Shown here piece after piece: positions 50,701 to 62,410 of a stretch of DNA of 64,000 nucleotides. The stretch lies in assembly GCA_028564705.1 (NCBI GenBank), contig JAPXFQ010002744.1, positions 1,984,001 to 2,048,000 on the forward strand. Reading direction: 5' to 3'. Both the position numbers and the translations under genes were made by a program. Positions within the stretch are counted from its first letter, which is position 1. Every line of letters begins with the position of its first letter. The notes beneath the pieces are model-generated. The model saw only the letters and a program-made list of their open reading frames with translations. It was not told the DNA's origin and made no database searches. Source of the DNA: Apricaphanius iberus. Lineage: Eukaryota > Chordata > Actinopteri > Cyprinodontiformes > Aphaniidae.

Positions 50701-53700
50701 TCGTTTGGCAATCAAGTCACTGCACTTCCTTTCACCTATTAAAATCTAACTTTTATATTTGATAGTGCATCTAGCCTGGTGCTTTCTTAAGACACTATAT
50801 CTGGGTACACAGAACCACATCTGTTTCAGCATATTTCATTCTCAACTACAAAACACTATGCTGAAGAGGGAAGTTTTGGAAGGTTAGATGAAATAATGAA
50901 CTCTACATAAATATGGGTGGGAGGGGTTGAAAAGGAGGATAAGTTATGTTTCTTGTGGATAAACATCCTAAAACCATCCCTCGCCATAAACAAACAACAA
51001 ACAGCTGCTCATCTTGCTTAGACGCAGCTGCCAAGGGCTCAATAACCGGAGAGCAAATTAGATGCATCAACTGAAAACAGACATGCACAGCTAGTACATA
51101 TACGTTCAGAGAGGTGGGGACTTCAAGACTGTACACAGAGTCACCTGTGTTTTGCATTTCTTTATAATCCAGTTGTGCAGCTGTTTGAATCAAAGTACAG
51201 TGTTGGAAACCAGTCCTTGTAGTAGATTGCTCACCTGGCTTTGTGTCAAGAATATGATGAGGAACTTGATGGGTGTGTGTGTGTGGTCCTGGTAATACTT
51301 GACTACTAATGACTGGCTTTGGGATATTTACAAACCTTCTTTGGACCGATGGACCTTTTTAGGACTGAAGCCCGATCTTAATACGGTGGAGCCCACTATT
51401 TAGGTTTAGAGGTATGGTGTGAATTGAGTTTCAGTTTTAGTTTAGTAGTTAGGCTTAGGGTAAGAGTTTGAGTTATGCATATATCCAGTTACTAAAATCA
51501 ATGGAAGTCAATAAATGGTCCTAATATGGGTCTGTGTCTGTAGTCTTGTATTACTACCCTTCTTAGGACCTGATTTGGGATATTCACTAACCTTCTCAGG
51601 ACCGATGGACCTTGTTAGGACCGAAACCAAATCTGGCCCTCCATGGCCATTTATGTGGCTCTCTAAACTCTAGAGTACCCTATAGATAGAACATTTGAGT
51701 TCTATTTTTGTGTTCCCCAATACAGTTTTATCAGTAAAATAAAATCAGTGTTTATTTGAACATTCCTAAATCACATCATTATGTAAAGGTGTTCAGTATT
51801 ATTTAATTTTAAGACGTACTTTTGGAATGCGGAGGCTAATTTTAACAGTTTGTTATAGTTTTATCAATACTTTCTTCCAAAACCAGCCCTTGAAGAATAT
51901 TCATCAGCTTGATGTGGACCAAAATAGTGAACTTTTTTTTTGTAACGCAACCGGAAAGCAGCACATTTATTTTATTTTGAAAATTTTCAGATGCCGAGCC
52001 GTCTGATTTCCTGACTTCCCCTATCCAAAATGTAGAAATGTACACGTGTCAGAGGCGTAGGGCGTAGAAAATAGGACTGCTGTGTATATTTAGAAAAGTT
52101 GTACGACATGACGCTCCTGTGATGGTGCAAACTCGTGCTGCTTTCGCCTCTGGTGGAAAGGGTTCTATTGTGTACAGCGGTGGCTATCAGCTGCGTTTGG
52201 CGTGCTGCTGCTGTAACATGCTGCTGACGTATCCGGTGGAAAGGAGGGGTTAGGGTTAGGAAAAGATCAGTTATGGTTAGGGTTAGGAAAAGTGTCTGGG
52301 TTAGGCATAAATCCAGTTATTAAAACAATGAAAATCAATGGATGGCACTAATATGGGTAGCAATACAAACTTGTGTGTGTGTGTGCGCTTTTGTCTAGAA
52401 TTCAAACTGAGGCCGGTTTTCACTGTTTCAGGTTTTTCAGCTACAAAGTGAAGACCATTTAATACAAAGTGCGAAGATTTTGCTGGTCCTCACTTTCGGA
52501 CAATGTTATTGAGCCCTACAGATTGGTTTTAGAGATATGGTGTGAATTAAATTTTGGTCAAAGTTAGATCTGTAATATTTAACGTTAGGAAAAGTGTTAG
52601 GGTTAGGTATAAACACAGTTTGAACCCCTTCAGTGAAAACCAGACATGACGAATCAGGAATGAACTGACCCCACTGACACTCATGGTATTGTGTCTTGAT
52701 TCCAGCACACCTGTGCAGTCTCTCAGCAGTCAAATGAATAAACTCTCTCATTGCAAAAACTTTGTTTCAGGAGAGACACAGGGAGAGCAGGCAGGACACT
52801 GACAGCCAAGCTGATCCTCGACATGTAAAGCAGGTGGGAAGAATTAACCCTCAAACCTCAGGAAGGTCAAATAGCTTCGTGATTTGGTGGACCAGATTCA
52901 AAATTACAAGTCTGGTAGACATAGAAGCAAAGCTGGAAAAAAATATATTTCAAAGTGGAGATAGTTAGGACAGGAATCAGTTAAAAAATTCACCTTAATT
53001 TTAATTGTAGATTCTTATTATAATGGCTCAGAACATATTTAGCTTCAGTGCTTTTTCAACTATATGATAACTATAAGTGTATCCCACCAGATGCACTTAA
53101 TGAGAACATCATTACTTTCTTTTTTGTCTCAGACTGCCTTGTTTAAACCAAAGACATTAGTGTAGTGTGGTTTTTAGTGCTGAGGTGAGAGAAAACATTG
53201 TGGTAGGATTAAAAGAGCTGACTAAGGCCATCGTAGTCTAGCAAGAATTTAAAGTCACTTTCACTAACTGGAAAACAATCTGCAAGGGGAGAACATTCAA
53301 AACAACAGTACAAGCAAGTTCACCCTAAATGCAGACTGTAAAATACTAAAAGAAGTCTTCCAAAACCCCAACCTGCCGCAGAATATTGCGGCAGTTTGAG
53401 GTTTTGGAAGTAAAAGAGGGTTTACATACATATATATATATATAAAAGCAACGTGCATTTTTTTTATACCCACCCAAAAGAGTATACCCTACAGTGCTTG
53501 CTCTTCATCCTGTGGGTTAGACTGAACTTTGGATCCAAGCACACGGCCCAGTCTCCTGCGGATGCTCCCGTAGTAGCCTCATTATCAACTATTGAAGCAC
53601 AGGTTACCTTGATGCCAACAGAAACACACAATGTTCGCATGTTACAACAACTGTTTGGTTGGAAGAATTTATTATTTTTAACAATGGAGTATTTAAAATG

Positions 53701-56700
53701 TATAAACATTGTAATCCAGATATGAAATAAATGACTGGGAAATATGATTTGCTGACTTTTGAGTTTCTGTTTTGGTAAAATAAAACATCTGTTAGCAGAC
53801 AGGAAAAGATAATTTATGACTCAATTTATTCAACACAGCTCAGTGATGCAAGATCTATGTTAGGGTTATGTGACATAAATCACTGTGAAAGTCAGCAGAG
53901 GCTATTCTAGACTGAAATCAGTAACAAATCAAATAACTGAGTTTATTTGTGTGTGTTTGCATGCTCTTGTTTTTTTTTTTGATTGAATAAACTGATATCA
54001 AAGTGGCTGCAGTATTGTAACAAATAATTTAAAGTGGCTGCAGAATTTGACTTGCAGTGAGTGCAAGTGTGACATCTGGGGTTTGATCTTGATTTGTGTA
54101 ATACTTCACATGTACACTAAGAGACGGAGATCAAACATTCATTGATATTTCTTAGTCTTGCAAGTATAAAAAGAGCTGGAAAGCAACAATGATGAGAAGG
54201 AAGAACACTTTTCAATATTTTTTTGTTTTCTATGCAGTATTCAATAACTCCTCTAAGGATTCCGTATCATTTTTCTTCCTTCCACTTCAGAGTGGACAGT
54301 GCTTTAATGCATGAAATACTGAGGAGTTTCATATTGTGTCTTAATAAATATGTGTAAAAAAAAGGCTTAAACCATGAAAGCATGTTTTGGGTCTACTTGC
54401 TTCGCCCCATGGAGCTGCTTTTAGCTGACTAACTAGCCCCAACTGGTCCCTCTTTATCTCTTTGCAAACAATGGAGTCATCCTTCCATGGAAATCTAAGA
54501 ATCGTTCAAGTAAGGTTGCTCTGGGAAAAAAAAAAGTTAGCTTCTGATGAACAATGTAAGGATTGTTTAGATTTTCTATTTCATTCTGGTTAACTGCATT
54601 TGCAAGATTTCATTCTTCAATTGTTTCGGTATGAACAAGCCATTTGACCTGTGGTATAAACAGTGTTTATGAAAGATTATTGCTCGCTTGAGCATTTTAA
54701 TCATGCAATATGAGTTACTCTGTTCCACAGCAGTCTTCCTTTGTTCTTGGGTGCTAAGCTACACAGAGTAACTCTCATTTAGCTTGCACTAAATAGCTCT
54801 TCCAGGTTGTTCTGATAGTGGAAACGTGCCTATTGTTTCTTTTTAGTGCGGCCTCGTTTTTGCAGACTGCAAGTGGTTATGAACAATCTGGATTGTTTTT
54901 TATAGTATTCAAAGTGCTTTTTAGCTTTAACATTGATAGTTTAACCACCCAGACTAGGCTTAAAAATTGTTTTTCAAACCGCCTTTCTTAGTGATCCAAT
55001 ATACTAAAGTTAGATTAACCACTGTGATGACCGATCCACAAAATATAATTAATTGTCCAAAAGTTTTTGATCTCTAGTCCAGCAAATTATTGAAGCAAAC
55101 AATACTTCTTCCAAATATTTTTTTCTCTTCACTTCTGCTTTGCATTGTGAAGTGGTTGTTTAAACACACACTAAATAGTGCTAATTAGTAATAAATTAAT
55201 CTAAATTACTTTAAAACTAACTTAGCCTTTCTTTAAACTGATCAATACAAGCCTTGATCTTTAAGTATACAAAGTCATGCTGGACTGTGAGTTCATGATC
55301 AATTTACTGGTTATTGTCTCTACTTCTATGGACATTGACACATTTTTACTTTTATTTTTGGTAGCTAATTCAATTATTCATTCTTCTTTTACTTAGTAGT
55401 TTCGCTGTATGTTTCTAGCTTAGTGAGTTTGTATTTTCACTGGAAAGTTGAACTATTTTTGTTCATAAATGTTTGTAATTTGGAAAGTTATTGTTTGTTG
55501 TGATTCCATATACATGTGTAGTAACTTGCCATTCAAAGAACGCAACAAGCGTACTCCTTCATGCATTTTTTTATTACTTCAGCCTTATCAGGTAGGTAGT
55601 CATAAACAGTGTTGCCACACTTATTTTGAAAATATAATCTGATTACTGACTACTGCTTACACCTTCCAAAAATAACTTTACTACTTTACTGATTATTTCA
55701 AAAGTAACTAAGTTAGATTACAAGTTATTTTATTACTTACTTTTAGTAGCTGGCAATAACACTCTCCACTGCCTCAATATAAAAACAATAACTGGTTAAG
55801 ATCACTTTATTGGAAGTGCATTTTAAAAGTGAGGCCAGAAAATGGGTACATACGTGCTTTTGTACAGCATATACTACTGGAGAGTTCCACTAGAGGGGAA
55901 AGTACAGAACTCAGATCGGATAAAGGGCCAGATTGTAGGATAGAAACAAATCGAACATGGCAACTGTGGAGGAGATAATCAACTGTTTAATTTTTACTAC
56001 AAAGACAGCAGCTGTGTCGTAGAAGTTATGTAAGACCATTACAGCAATTGTTGCTTGTTTACCTACTGCTTTGGCGGATCAGATATACAAATATATATTT
56101 TTGCTTAAGTTGAGGTTTAGTACTAGAGCAGACTGTTCAAGGGCTCTTATGCTGGTTTTAGTCAGCTTCAAGCGCTGTCCACACGTAGCCGGGTATCCCA
56201 CAAAACTGAGATATTTTTCTACGGTTTGGCCTGTTATCCACACGTGACCTGAGATTTTCGGCACCAAAAACAAATCTTTTTAAAAACTCCGGCCAAAGTG
56301 GAGATTTGCATTTTCTCCGTTTTCAGTATCTGCGTGTGGACGGTTGAAAACTGAGTTTTAAGAACCATAATGTCACTATCCGTGAAACAAAATGCTCAAA
56401 CATCACTTGTGCGACCTGTGTGTACTCTCAAAAACAGCTTTTATTCCCTCAGAGCTGTGTTGGCATCATCTATTGTTAAAGCGCGTTTTGTTTGTTTGCT
56501 TTTTTAAGCTGTATGACTGCTGCGTGCTGAAGATAGAGCATAGAAAGTTACTCTGAGCGGATAGGATTTGGGAGAACTACTGCCCCCTACAGGTTTGCCA
56601 CATCTATGAATGTGCTGAAAAACGCATTTATCCGGTTATGTGTGGATAGAGATTTTTTTTTCATGGAGCAGAGGAGAATCGTTGTTTTTTTTCTTCGTGT

Positions 56701-58672
56701 GGACATGGCCTCAGTTTGCAGAAGGAGAAACCTTATCAGCTCAAACATGATGATGCATAGCAAAAATCTTACTCTTTGTCTTAAGTGCAAACACAAATGC
56801 ATGCACGCAGGTATGCCTGTGTTCCTCCACACTCTGTAGTGTATAATTAGCTTAAAGGGCACAATCAGTGTTGACACACAGATAAATGACTCAGAATGTG
56901 GGTGTGATTAGATCTTTCCAAAAAGAAATTATTTGCAATCCCTCCCAGTTACTTAAAAAATCACATCCATTGTTAGGTAAAAACTGTCATTTGAAACTAA
57001 ATTATGTTTGTTTGCAGCCCTTGCAAAAATGTAGAGTTTCACAGTTCTGAAAGAGCGACTTGCTGTGGCCTTTAAGAAATTCCAGTGATATTGTTTAGCG
57101 TTGGGTCAAGCAGAGAGACACCAGCTCAGTCAGGCTCCTTTTCATCTCTATCCTCAGGGTGTCCTTGTTGTACCTAACACTGAAATAGCTGTGGTCTCAG
57201 GTGCTACTTGAATTAATTTCAGAATTTTAAGCATGCGCCATAATGTCTGACGCTGATGATGTGCACCCAGTTGCATGCAGTCATCAGCTCATAATGTGCA
57301 GTAACATGCACTGAGCTGCTAACTGACAAAAATTGTTACACAGCAGCATAATTTAGAAATTGTTTCTTTAGCTTATTATAATCTTGTAATTAATTACTTA
57401 TTTCTCAGAATGTGACAGGAAGCATCCCTACAGTGTGTGTGACAGCATTTGTCTCTTCTGTGTTTCCCAATGCATGCATGTCTAGAAGCTGCTGACTACT
57501 ATCGATTGGACAGTTGTGTTGCAGGCCATCTCTCTGAGTAGCAGCTCCACCAGACATTGTGTCAGTCAGCATTACAGCTGAGGATGCTGAGGATTCCCGC
57601 ATAGACGGCTTCCACCCTTGTCTGTCACTGCCAATGACGGACAGCTCCCTTTCACAGCTTCCCACAAACACACTATTTCCCTCCCTCCTCCAGTCGTGTC
57701 TCTTGCTTTCCCTGCATAACCGAAAGAGCACACACACGTGCTAAATCTGTACTTTGTTGATTATATAAAGGCTACAGGCATACAGAATGTCTTTTTTCAA
57801 TATGATGCAGGATATTTCTATTTACTTACTATAATTAATAATGATATAGATGAAATAACAAACTGCAGCATCTCATTGATTTGTTTTAAATAGAGGCACT
57901 GTGAGATCCATCTATGTTGTAATCAATAAAGATAATGAACTACAGTGCTTGACTGAGCAAGACAAAGAACTCAGCTGAAAGTAAGAGAGCTCTAAGTGTC
58001 ATCTGATTGTAGTCTAGGAGAATCAACCTTGTCCTGGTGTTAATGTTGAATTCAAATACCTGCTTAAGCAACCTACTAAAGTCAAAGTTGCCATTTCGTG
58101 TTTCTAAAAACCACATATGGTCTGGCTCAACCATCGGGCTCTATCAGATCTTTTTTCTTTCATAGAATATGATATAAAATGATTTTGAAAAATATTTTGT
58201 TTTAGTATTAAAATGAGAAAAGTGAGTTTGGTTTTAGAAAATAAATTCACTAATAAGAAAAATATAATGATTTATTACATTCAAACATTTGTTTTGGGGC
58301 CATTATTTCTAAACATTATGAAGATTTTCACTTACATCTGATGAAAACATGACCTTTAAAATTAGAATCTTACATCACACCAATAAAAACATTTACTACA
58401 GAAATGTGGGCTTCATAATAATATGTTTAAGGATTAAAGTGCATCTAGTTTTCAATTTCCATTGTCTGCAAAAATTGACAAAGAGGGTCTTACATGCATA
58501 CAATAAATTAAAAACAACTTTATCCAAAAGAAAATTATTTCAGGCAACAGTAATTCTTTGAACAATGACTCACCTGTGGGGTTGTGATGAAGCTGAGGAA
58601 CCTTTTGGCTTCATCCTCCAGAGAGTGATGCTCACTGGCCCAAGGCTGCAGATTTATATGCCAACGCAGGCC
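38776..58672 (-). CDS. mettl24: Methyltransferase-like protein 24 (METTL24), 3' four coding exons; 5' part missing
   Basis: Predicted SAM-dependent methyltransferase-like protein of the FkbM/Methyltransf_21 type; its substrate is not known to me. Exons in transcript order: 58672-58574 (33 codons, [12 protein letters not shown]...), 53607-53474 (begins [10 protein letters not shown], ends CRVYSF), 43359-43137 ([11 protein letters not shown]...EFGHRD) and 39120-38776 ([14 protein letters not shown]... to TAA). Lengths 99+134+223+345 give 266 aa, and phases 0/0, 0/2, 2/0, 0 fit. Key segments are the cofactor-pocket-like CEVHCFDPG, then ISVDWRD, then [15 protein letters not shown]. The last corresponds to the FkbM D-x-E-G-x-E motif with Ser in place of the usual Gly, as I recall also in human METTL24. 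The C-terminus keeps the family [16 protein letters not shown] ending (here [12 protein letters not shown]) plus a short tail. Human METTL24 is about 366 aa, so roughly 100 N-terminal residues (first exon, signal or anchor segment) are absent and probably lie beyond 64000. It is convergent with cdc40. Confidence 0.95.
39121..43136 (-). other. mettl24: mettl24 intron between the last two coding exons (4.0 kb)
   Basis: Donor GAT|GTAAGT at 43136 and acceptor TTTTTCAAG at 39121. It contains the inverted-repeat element 41171-42187; the rest is AT-rich without a recognisable gene. Confidence 0.9.
41171..42187. mobile_element. 1.0-kb inverted-repeat element with two inverted tRNA-like heads
   Basis: The ends TACGGAGCCCGGCAGGGGTC and, inverted, TACGGAGCCCAGCAGGGGTC differ at one of 20 positions. 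Similarity continues inward for well over 100 bp (gaggggtaagaatccgtacc, cggtttact). Each arm then has a tRNA-like stretch: left 41352-41412 with TTTGGCAGAGGGGTTAA and GGTTCAAATCC, right 41921-41990 inverted with TTTGGCAGTGTGGTTAA and GGATTGAATCC. No protein-coding frame and no clear target duplication. Confidence 0.7.
43665..44425. mobile_element. Truncated DNA-transposon-like fish repeat with inserted LINE tail
   Basis: Starts TACAGTGCTGTGAAAAAATT, a terminus I recognise from a common fish DNA element (usual form: acagtgctgtgaaaaagtat). Its later part (ttgttgaagtcccaaagtcc, gaaatggctttctaaccc, gggcatgatgagctg) is also characteristic. The middle, about 44060-44208, instead looks like an L2-type LINE 3' tail (gaattgccttgttgttgaaa, acaaataaatgtgccttgcc). 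The matching right terminus is missing where the 151-bp repeat begins at 44434. Confidence 0.5.
44434..44584 (+). repeat. 151-bp direct repeat, copy 1
   Basis: Differs from 46117-46267 at 5 of 151 positions by eye, both starting GTACCGGACCATTGC and ending CTTCTCTTGCA. The copies are 1683 bp apart in the same orientation. Confidence 0.9.
46117..46267 (+). repeat. 151-bp direct repeat, copy 2
   Basis: Partner of 44434-44584. The sequences outside both copies are unrelated on each side, so the boundaries are sharp. Confidence 0.9.
47780..47870 (+). repeat. Dispersed repeat pair member 1
   Basis: Contains tcagaacgtatttagcttca followed by gtgctttttcaactatatga. It is nearly identical to 52983-53068, 5.2 kb away in the same intron and orientation. 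Family not recognised. Confidence 0.75.
48262..48339 (-). mobile_element. tRNA-like SINE head fragment
   Basis: On the minus strand GGGGCGTTGTGTAGCGTGGT is followed about 35 nt on by GAGTTTGAGTCCTGG, resembling A and B boxes of a Pol III promoter. Only the tRNA-like head is present and no tail was recognised. Confidence 0.45.
48868..49030 (-). mobile_element. Degenerate fish SINE, reverse orientation
   Basis: The plus-strand order ggcctttatttgatagag, aggttgaaaggggaaagaag, gaggactggagtttcactct, gggcaaaggcccctgcacac follows a common teleost tRNA-derived SINE read backwards (tail first, then B box, then tRNA head). The B-box region (gagtttcactc) is decayed. Confidence 0.55.
49970..50341. mobile_element. 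Short TIR element with TTCACACCGC ends
   Basis: 372-bp element with left end GGCTCTTTCACACCGC and inverted right end GGTGCATTCACACCGC. It is GC-richer than its surroundings and includes CCAAT-like attggct/attggtt motifs. No target duplication or coding frame seen, so the superfamily is unresolved. Confidence 0.6.
51270..52620. repeat. Fragments of a (GT)n / GTTAGG-associated dispersed repeat
   Basis: Similar units recur at about 51280-51540, 51545-51630, 52245-52400 and 52500-52620. Shared pieces are gaccgatggacctt, gagatatggtgtgaatt (or gaggtatggtgtgaatt), gttagggttaggaaaagt and aaatccagttattaaaa, with (GT)n at 51272-51284 and 52373-52386. The interval 51640-52240 interrupts the series. The GTTAGG runs are telomere-like but too short and irregular to be interstitial telomere. 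Confidence 0.6.
52983..53068 (+). repeat. Dispersed repeat pair member 2
   Basis: Partner of 47780-47870. The 40 bp at its right end are almost identical; the left 45 bp are more diverged. Confidence 0.75.
53357..53410 (-). other. 54-nt near-perfect hairpin in mettl24 intron, near the 5' splice site
   Basis: Two 24-nt arms (53357-53380 and 53387-53410) are complementary at 22 of 24 positions around a 6-nt loop. The core is CTGCCGCA paired with TGCGGCAG. It starts 63 nt inside the intron from the donor at 53473. It could be a small foldback repeat, a structured intronic RNA element or a microRNA-like hairpin; sequence alone does not decide. Confidence 0.6.
53608..58573 (-). other. mettl24: mettl24 intron between TTPQ and VTCAS exons (5.0 kb)
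   Basis: Donor CCACAG|GTGAGT at 58573 and acceptor GGCATCAAG at 53608. It contains a TIR element at 56172-56709; otherwise AT-rich with no gene recognised. Confidence 0.85.
56172..56709. mobile_element. Short TIR element with GTCCACACG ends
   Basis: About 540 bp, with left end CGCTGTCCACACGTAGCCGG and inverted right end GGCCATGTCCACACGAAG. Further inverted motifs lie inside (tccacacgtgacc, atccacacataaccgg). This resembles a widespread teleost repeat with tgtccacacg termini. No coding frame recognised. Confidence 0.55.
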
Positions 58673-61600
58673 CTGTAGGTTAACACAAACATATTATGTG
58701 AGGGTGAAAAAAAAACTGAAAAAAAACAATTACATAACCTTAAAGTGGGGCACTCTCAAGAAATCCAAATGCATGGGTAGGGGTAAAGCTTGATTCTTTC
58801 AGGTATCACAACCTCTATCCACTGATAGAACTAGGTCACAATGTACTCTGGGAGGACTTGACACTACTCGTACTTAAGTGACAAATTCTTAGCATTTATT
58901 CTTAATGCTTTGGTGAAATGATTCCTGGCTTTTCTGTGTTTACAGTGTCCACTGTAAACACAGTATAACCACATAACAGTATAACCACATTCTTCAAAAT
59001 ATATTTTTGGATTACATGTGGGTCTGACAGAAAACAAAAAGTAAGGCATGGGTTTAAAAGGCATACATTTTAGAAACACGTTCTGCTGGAATTACAGCTG
59101 CAATTAAAGGGAAATACCGTTTCTTTCTGACCTGGAACTTTTTTTGTGTGCAATTTTAGTTTTTCACTCATCCTGAGAATTTTGGAGCCAGTGTCAGCCG
59201 TTTAGCAGTATTTATACATCCTGTCTTGATTAACTATATCTGTGTAATGGGACTGCTCGGGGCAGTCCAAACGATGCTTGTAATAAGGCTTAATCTACCC
59301 CAAACGCCTTAATTTTACCATTTTACAAATCTGCCAGTGCCACAGCAGATTCTTCACCGTTATCTTTTTGTTTTATTGTTAAGCCCCCAAATTGGCCTGA
59401 GAGAAAATCAAGAAGCACTTGTGAGGCGTTAGGAAGTCCAAGGAAAATATAAACATGGTAAAATGAAGGTGTTTGGGGATTGTGTCGTAAGTCTTTTGTA
59501 CAAACTTTTCTTCCAGGTCTGACCTACATCTAGGTGGTTTGCAAGTTTTATGAAAATTTTGCAGATAGCTAACCAGAAGGCCTAGGGAAATTCTTTGAGG
59601 AAATGGTTGTTGTAGCTCAATGCTGTTGTATCGCGTTCCAAAAAAGTTGGCATTCATGTTCTTCATAGCCTGCTTTATTTCTACTACAATGTGTATCTTT
59701 ATGATTAAAGCAAAGGCTTTGGACCCACTGAACAAACTGAAACAGAATAAGTGAGTTGTGACGATGTATTAGTTGCTTGCACAATCGTTTTTAATGAGCC
59801 AAGTGTGCATTAGGAGCAGATGTATAAATTACCAGCTCTGATTTTACGGTTGCAGACTTCCTCCTTTCTCCAAAAGCGATGTTTAGGTACTCCAGCTTAA
59901 TTCAAATGTTCAAACATTTTATATAAATGTTTTGAAACCATCATCACTGAGATTTATCTAACACATTTGTGTTTGATTGATTGGTTCAGGTCAACATGCT
60001 GTAAAGGCTGTTAAAGTAAATAACCATCTGCCTAGAATTGACTTGAAGTGCTTTTTTTCTTGCTTTCTATTCACAACATAAAGGTACCTTAAAAGTCATG
60101 ACACTTTAATCTATAACAACATTGAATGCACCAAAAGGCATTGCTCTCTGCTGATAAATTATCTGACAGCACCATATTTGTCATTTCTTCCTTCAGTGGT
60201 GCTGATCTGGAATCTGCCAAGGCACAGCCCCAGCTACTACAAAATTAATGGCCGCAGATCCTTAGCAGCTAGTTGGGGTGTTGGCATTTAGTCTTAAACT
60301 GATCTCCAAACTGTCACGTGCCTGAACGCTTGCCACTTGTCATCTCTTACCTGCTTGTCTGCATTTTATTCTTTAAGTGTTGTGCCTTTTTCATTCTTAC
60401 ACTTTGCAGAATTTTATTTTCAACTTACACACCAGACATTTTTGCGTGTGTAGAAGGTAATATGGGTTGCATTTAGCTTATCTTTATTTCTTAATGGAAC
60501 TTGTAGAATTGCATATATACATTATTTTCTGATGTGTAATGCATTCTCACTGCATTCTTCTTGGATATAGGTGTGCAGTCACTTAAATCCATGAAAGATA
60601 GTTTTTTTTGTAACTACCCCTAATTAAAAGTAATGACAAGATCAAAGCTGTGGTATACAGTGTGTCAAAACAAGCCACATGATTTCTAAATCTGCTTTAA
60701 GCATTGTTGAGAACACAAATTGGTGATACCTGGCAAGCAAAGCTGCAATATCTTTATAGGGAATTCCGAGAAGAAAATATAACACTAGTAAAGTTCATAC
60801 TGACGATTCCACTCTGAAAACAGAGAAGCTAAATTCCGCGTAATATTTCCTTTTATGCACAAGAACGTATGTGTCATGCACAAGATATTATTTGGTGCGC
60901 TCAAGAAAAAATCTGGTCAGCACGACATGGTAAGCATGAGAAAGTATCTGTTGTGCATAAGAAATCATTTTGTTTCTCATGTTCCTTTAGCATTTTCCTA
61001 TAAGCTCGTATGAAGGTAAAGCAGTTATCACTATTAAGCTAGAAATGCATTGGCAATAGACTGTTGAGTATCATTAGTGAGGTAAAAGCCACAAGAGAAA
61101 CAGAATCCTCTTTGTTGTGGATACTAAATAGGTCCTAAAAAAGGATTTTCATTTGTTAATGTCTCATTTTAGGCACAGACCTAGATCTGACCTTTCACCT
61201 CATTAGATTACTTAAATCAAAGTCTATTCAAGATTTATGTGATAAACCTCAGATTTAGCAGCATCAAACTCAGTTATTACATTAGTTCAATACATGAACA
61301 GATCCATGACAATAACATTTATTTCGCTCCGTTTGAAAATTTTTTACTTATGGAATAATGTGAAAAATTAAATAAATATCAGAGTTAGAACTCGCTGCTG
61401 TAGGTCCCACAATTACACTTTAGGGTTTTGAAAACTTGCTTTAGCATCTTGCAATCTGCTTTCAGGGTGAACTTGCTTAGATTGCCAGGTCGTGTGCATT
61501 TTGGCACCATTTTAAAAATAGTGGAATGGCTCATTTCAAGTTCTGTTGAGAGCTCAGATCCATGAGCTTTTACAATTCTGTTATCCTAAGGTCTCAGGTT

Positions 61601-62339
61601 CATTTTTTTTCAAGCTCACCATAGTGTTTACTTTCATTTTAATACCCAAGAGTATGCCAAACGACCTCCAAAATCACTCCGATTAAAGCCACTGGTACTC
61701 GTGCCTGAGAGTATTGGTTTTAGATGAGCTCTAAGATATAATTTAATTACTGGTGGGTTGTCCCCCCCCCCCCCACAATAGGTGGATCTACTTAGCTTTA
61801 TACTAAAAGCACAGGTAAACACAACATCGGCTGCACACACATAGAAGAATGTTAATGCAAGTTGCTGTTTCCTGTTCACTAAAGTAAAATAAATAATCTG
61901 TATTTATTTAACAACCTTGCACCTGTTGGGTTCCGTCGGAGAGATTTCCTGTAGTCACAGCTTAGACAATGCAGTGTTTACCTAGTAATTATTTTCAGCC
62001 AAGGTGCTAATGCATCTGAGGGTGGGGTGGGGGGGTGCAGTGCTTGTGGTGCTTGTGTTTTGATGCAAATTTCAATTCAAATAAATAAAGGTACATCAAT
62101 GAATATTGGTACTGCTGTGCACTGCTCATCTATACCTTAAAGCCTTTGAAACATGTAAATAAAAAAAATAAAAAAGCATTTTTCTGCTACTCTTTCTTCT
62201 TTTTTGAACTCAACACTCCATCTAAAACCTATATTATTGATTACAATACTTTAAATAAAGAAAATATAGACCTTTTTTTACTGTACTGACAATTATGTTT
62301 AAATTCTTTTTTGCCCTCCACATGGCATTGACAGTCTGA

Positions 62340-62410
<71 letters not shown>

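Larger units (their letters stand above)
43360..53473 (-). other. mettl24: mettl24 intron between VYSFG and LGVDD exons (10.1 kb)
   Basis: Donor TTTTGG|GTGGGT at 53473 and acceptor GTCTTCAG at 43360. It holds a truncated DNA element with an LINE tail, a 151-bp direct duplication, SINE remnants, a TIR element, fragments of a GTTAGG-containing repeat and a hairpin near the donor. The segment 44700-45260 (gaccgagctgg..., ctgagggagctg) looks like part of a further repeat that I cannot classify. Confidence 0.85.

Noticed and set aside
52243..52320. Interstitial telomere (GTTAGG repeats)
   Set aside because: Only two or three irregular units at a time, embedded in a recurring dispersed repeat (see 51270-52620).
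61634..61879. Minus-strand frame with a hydrophobic stretch as a possible METTL24 first exon
   Set aside because: No donor in the right phase leads to the GLRWHINLQ exon, the frame reads through a poly(C) tract, and the residues do not resemble the family N-terminus.
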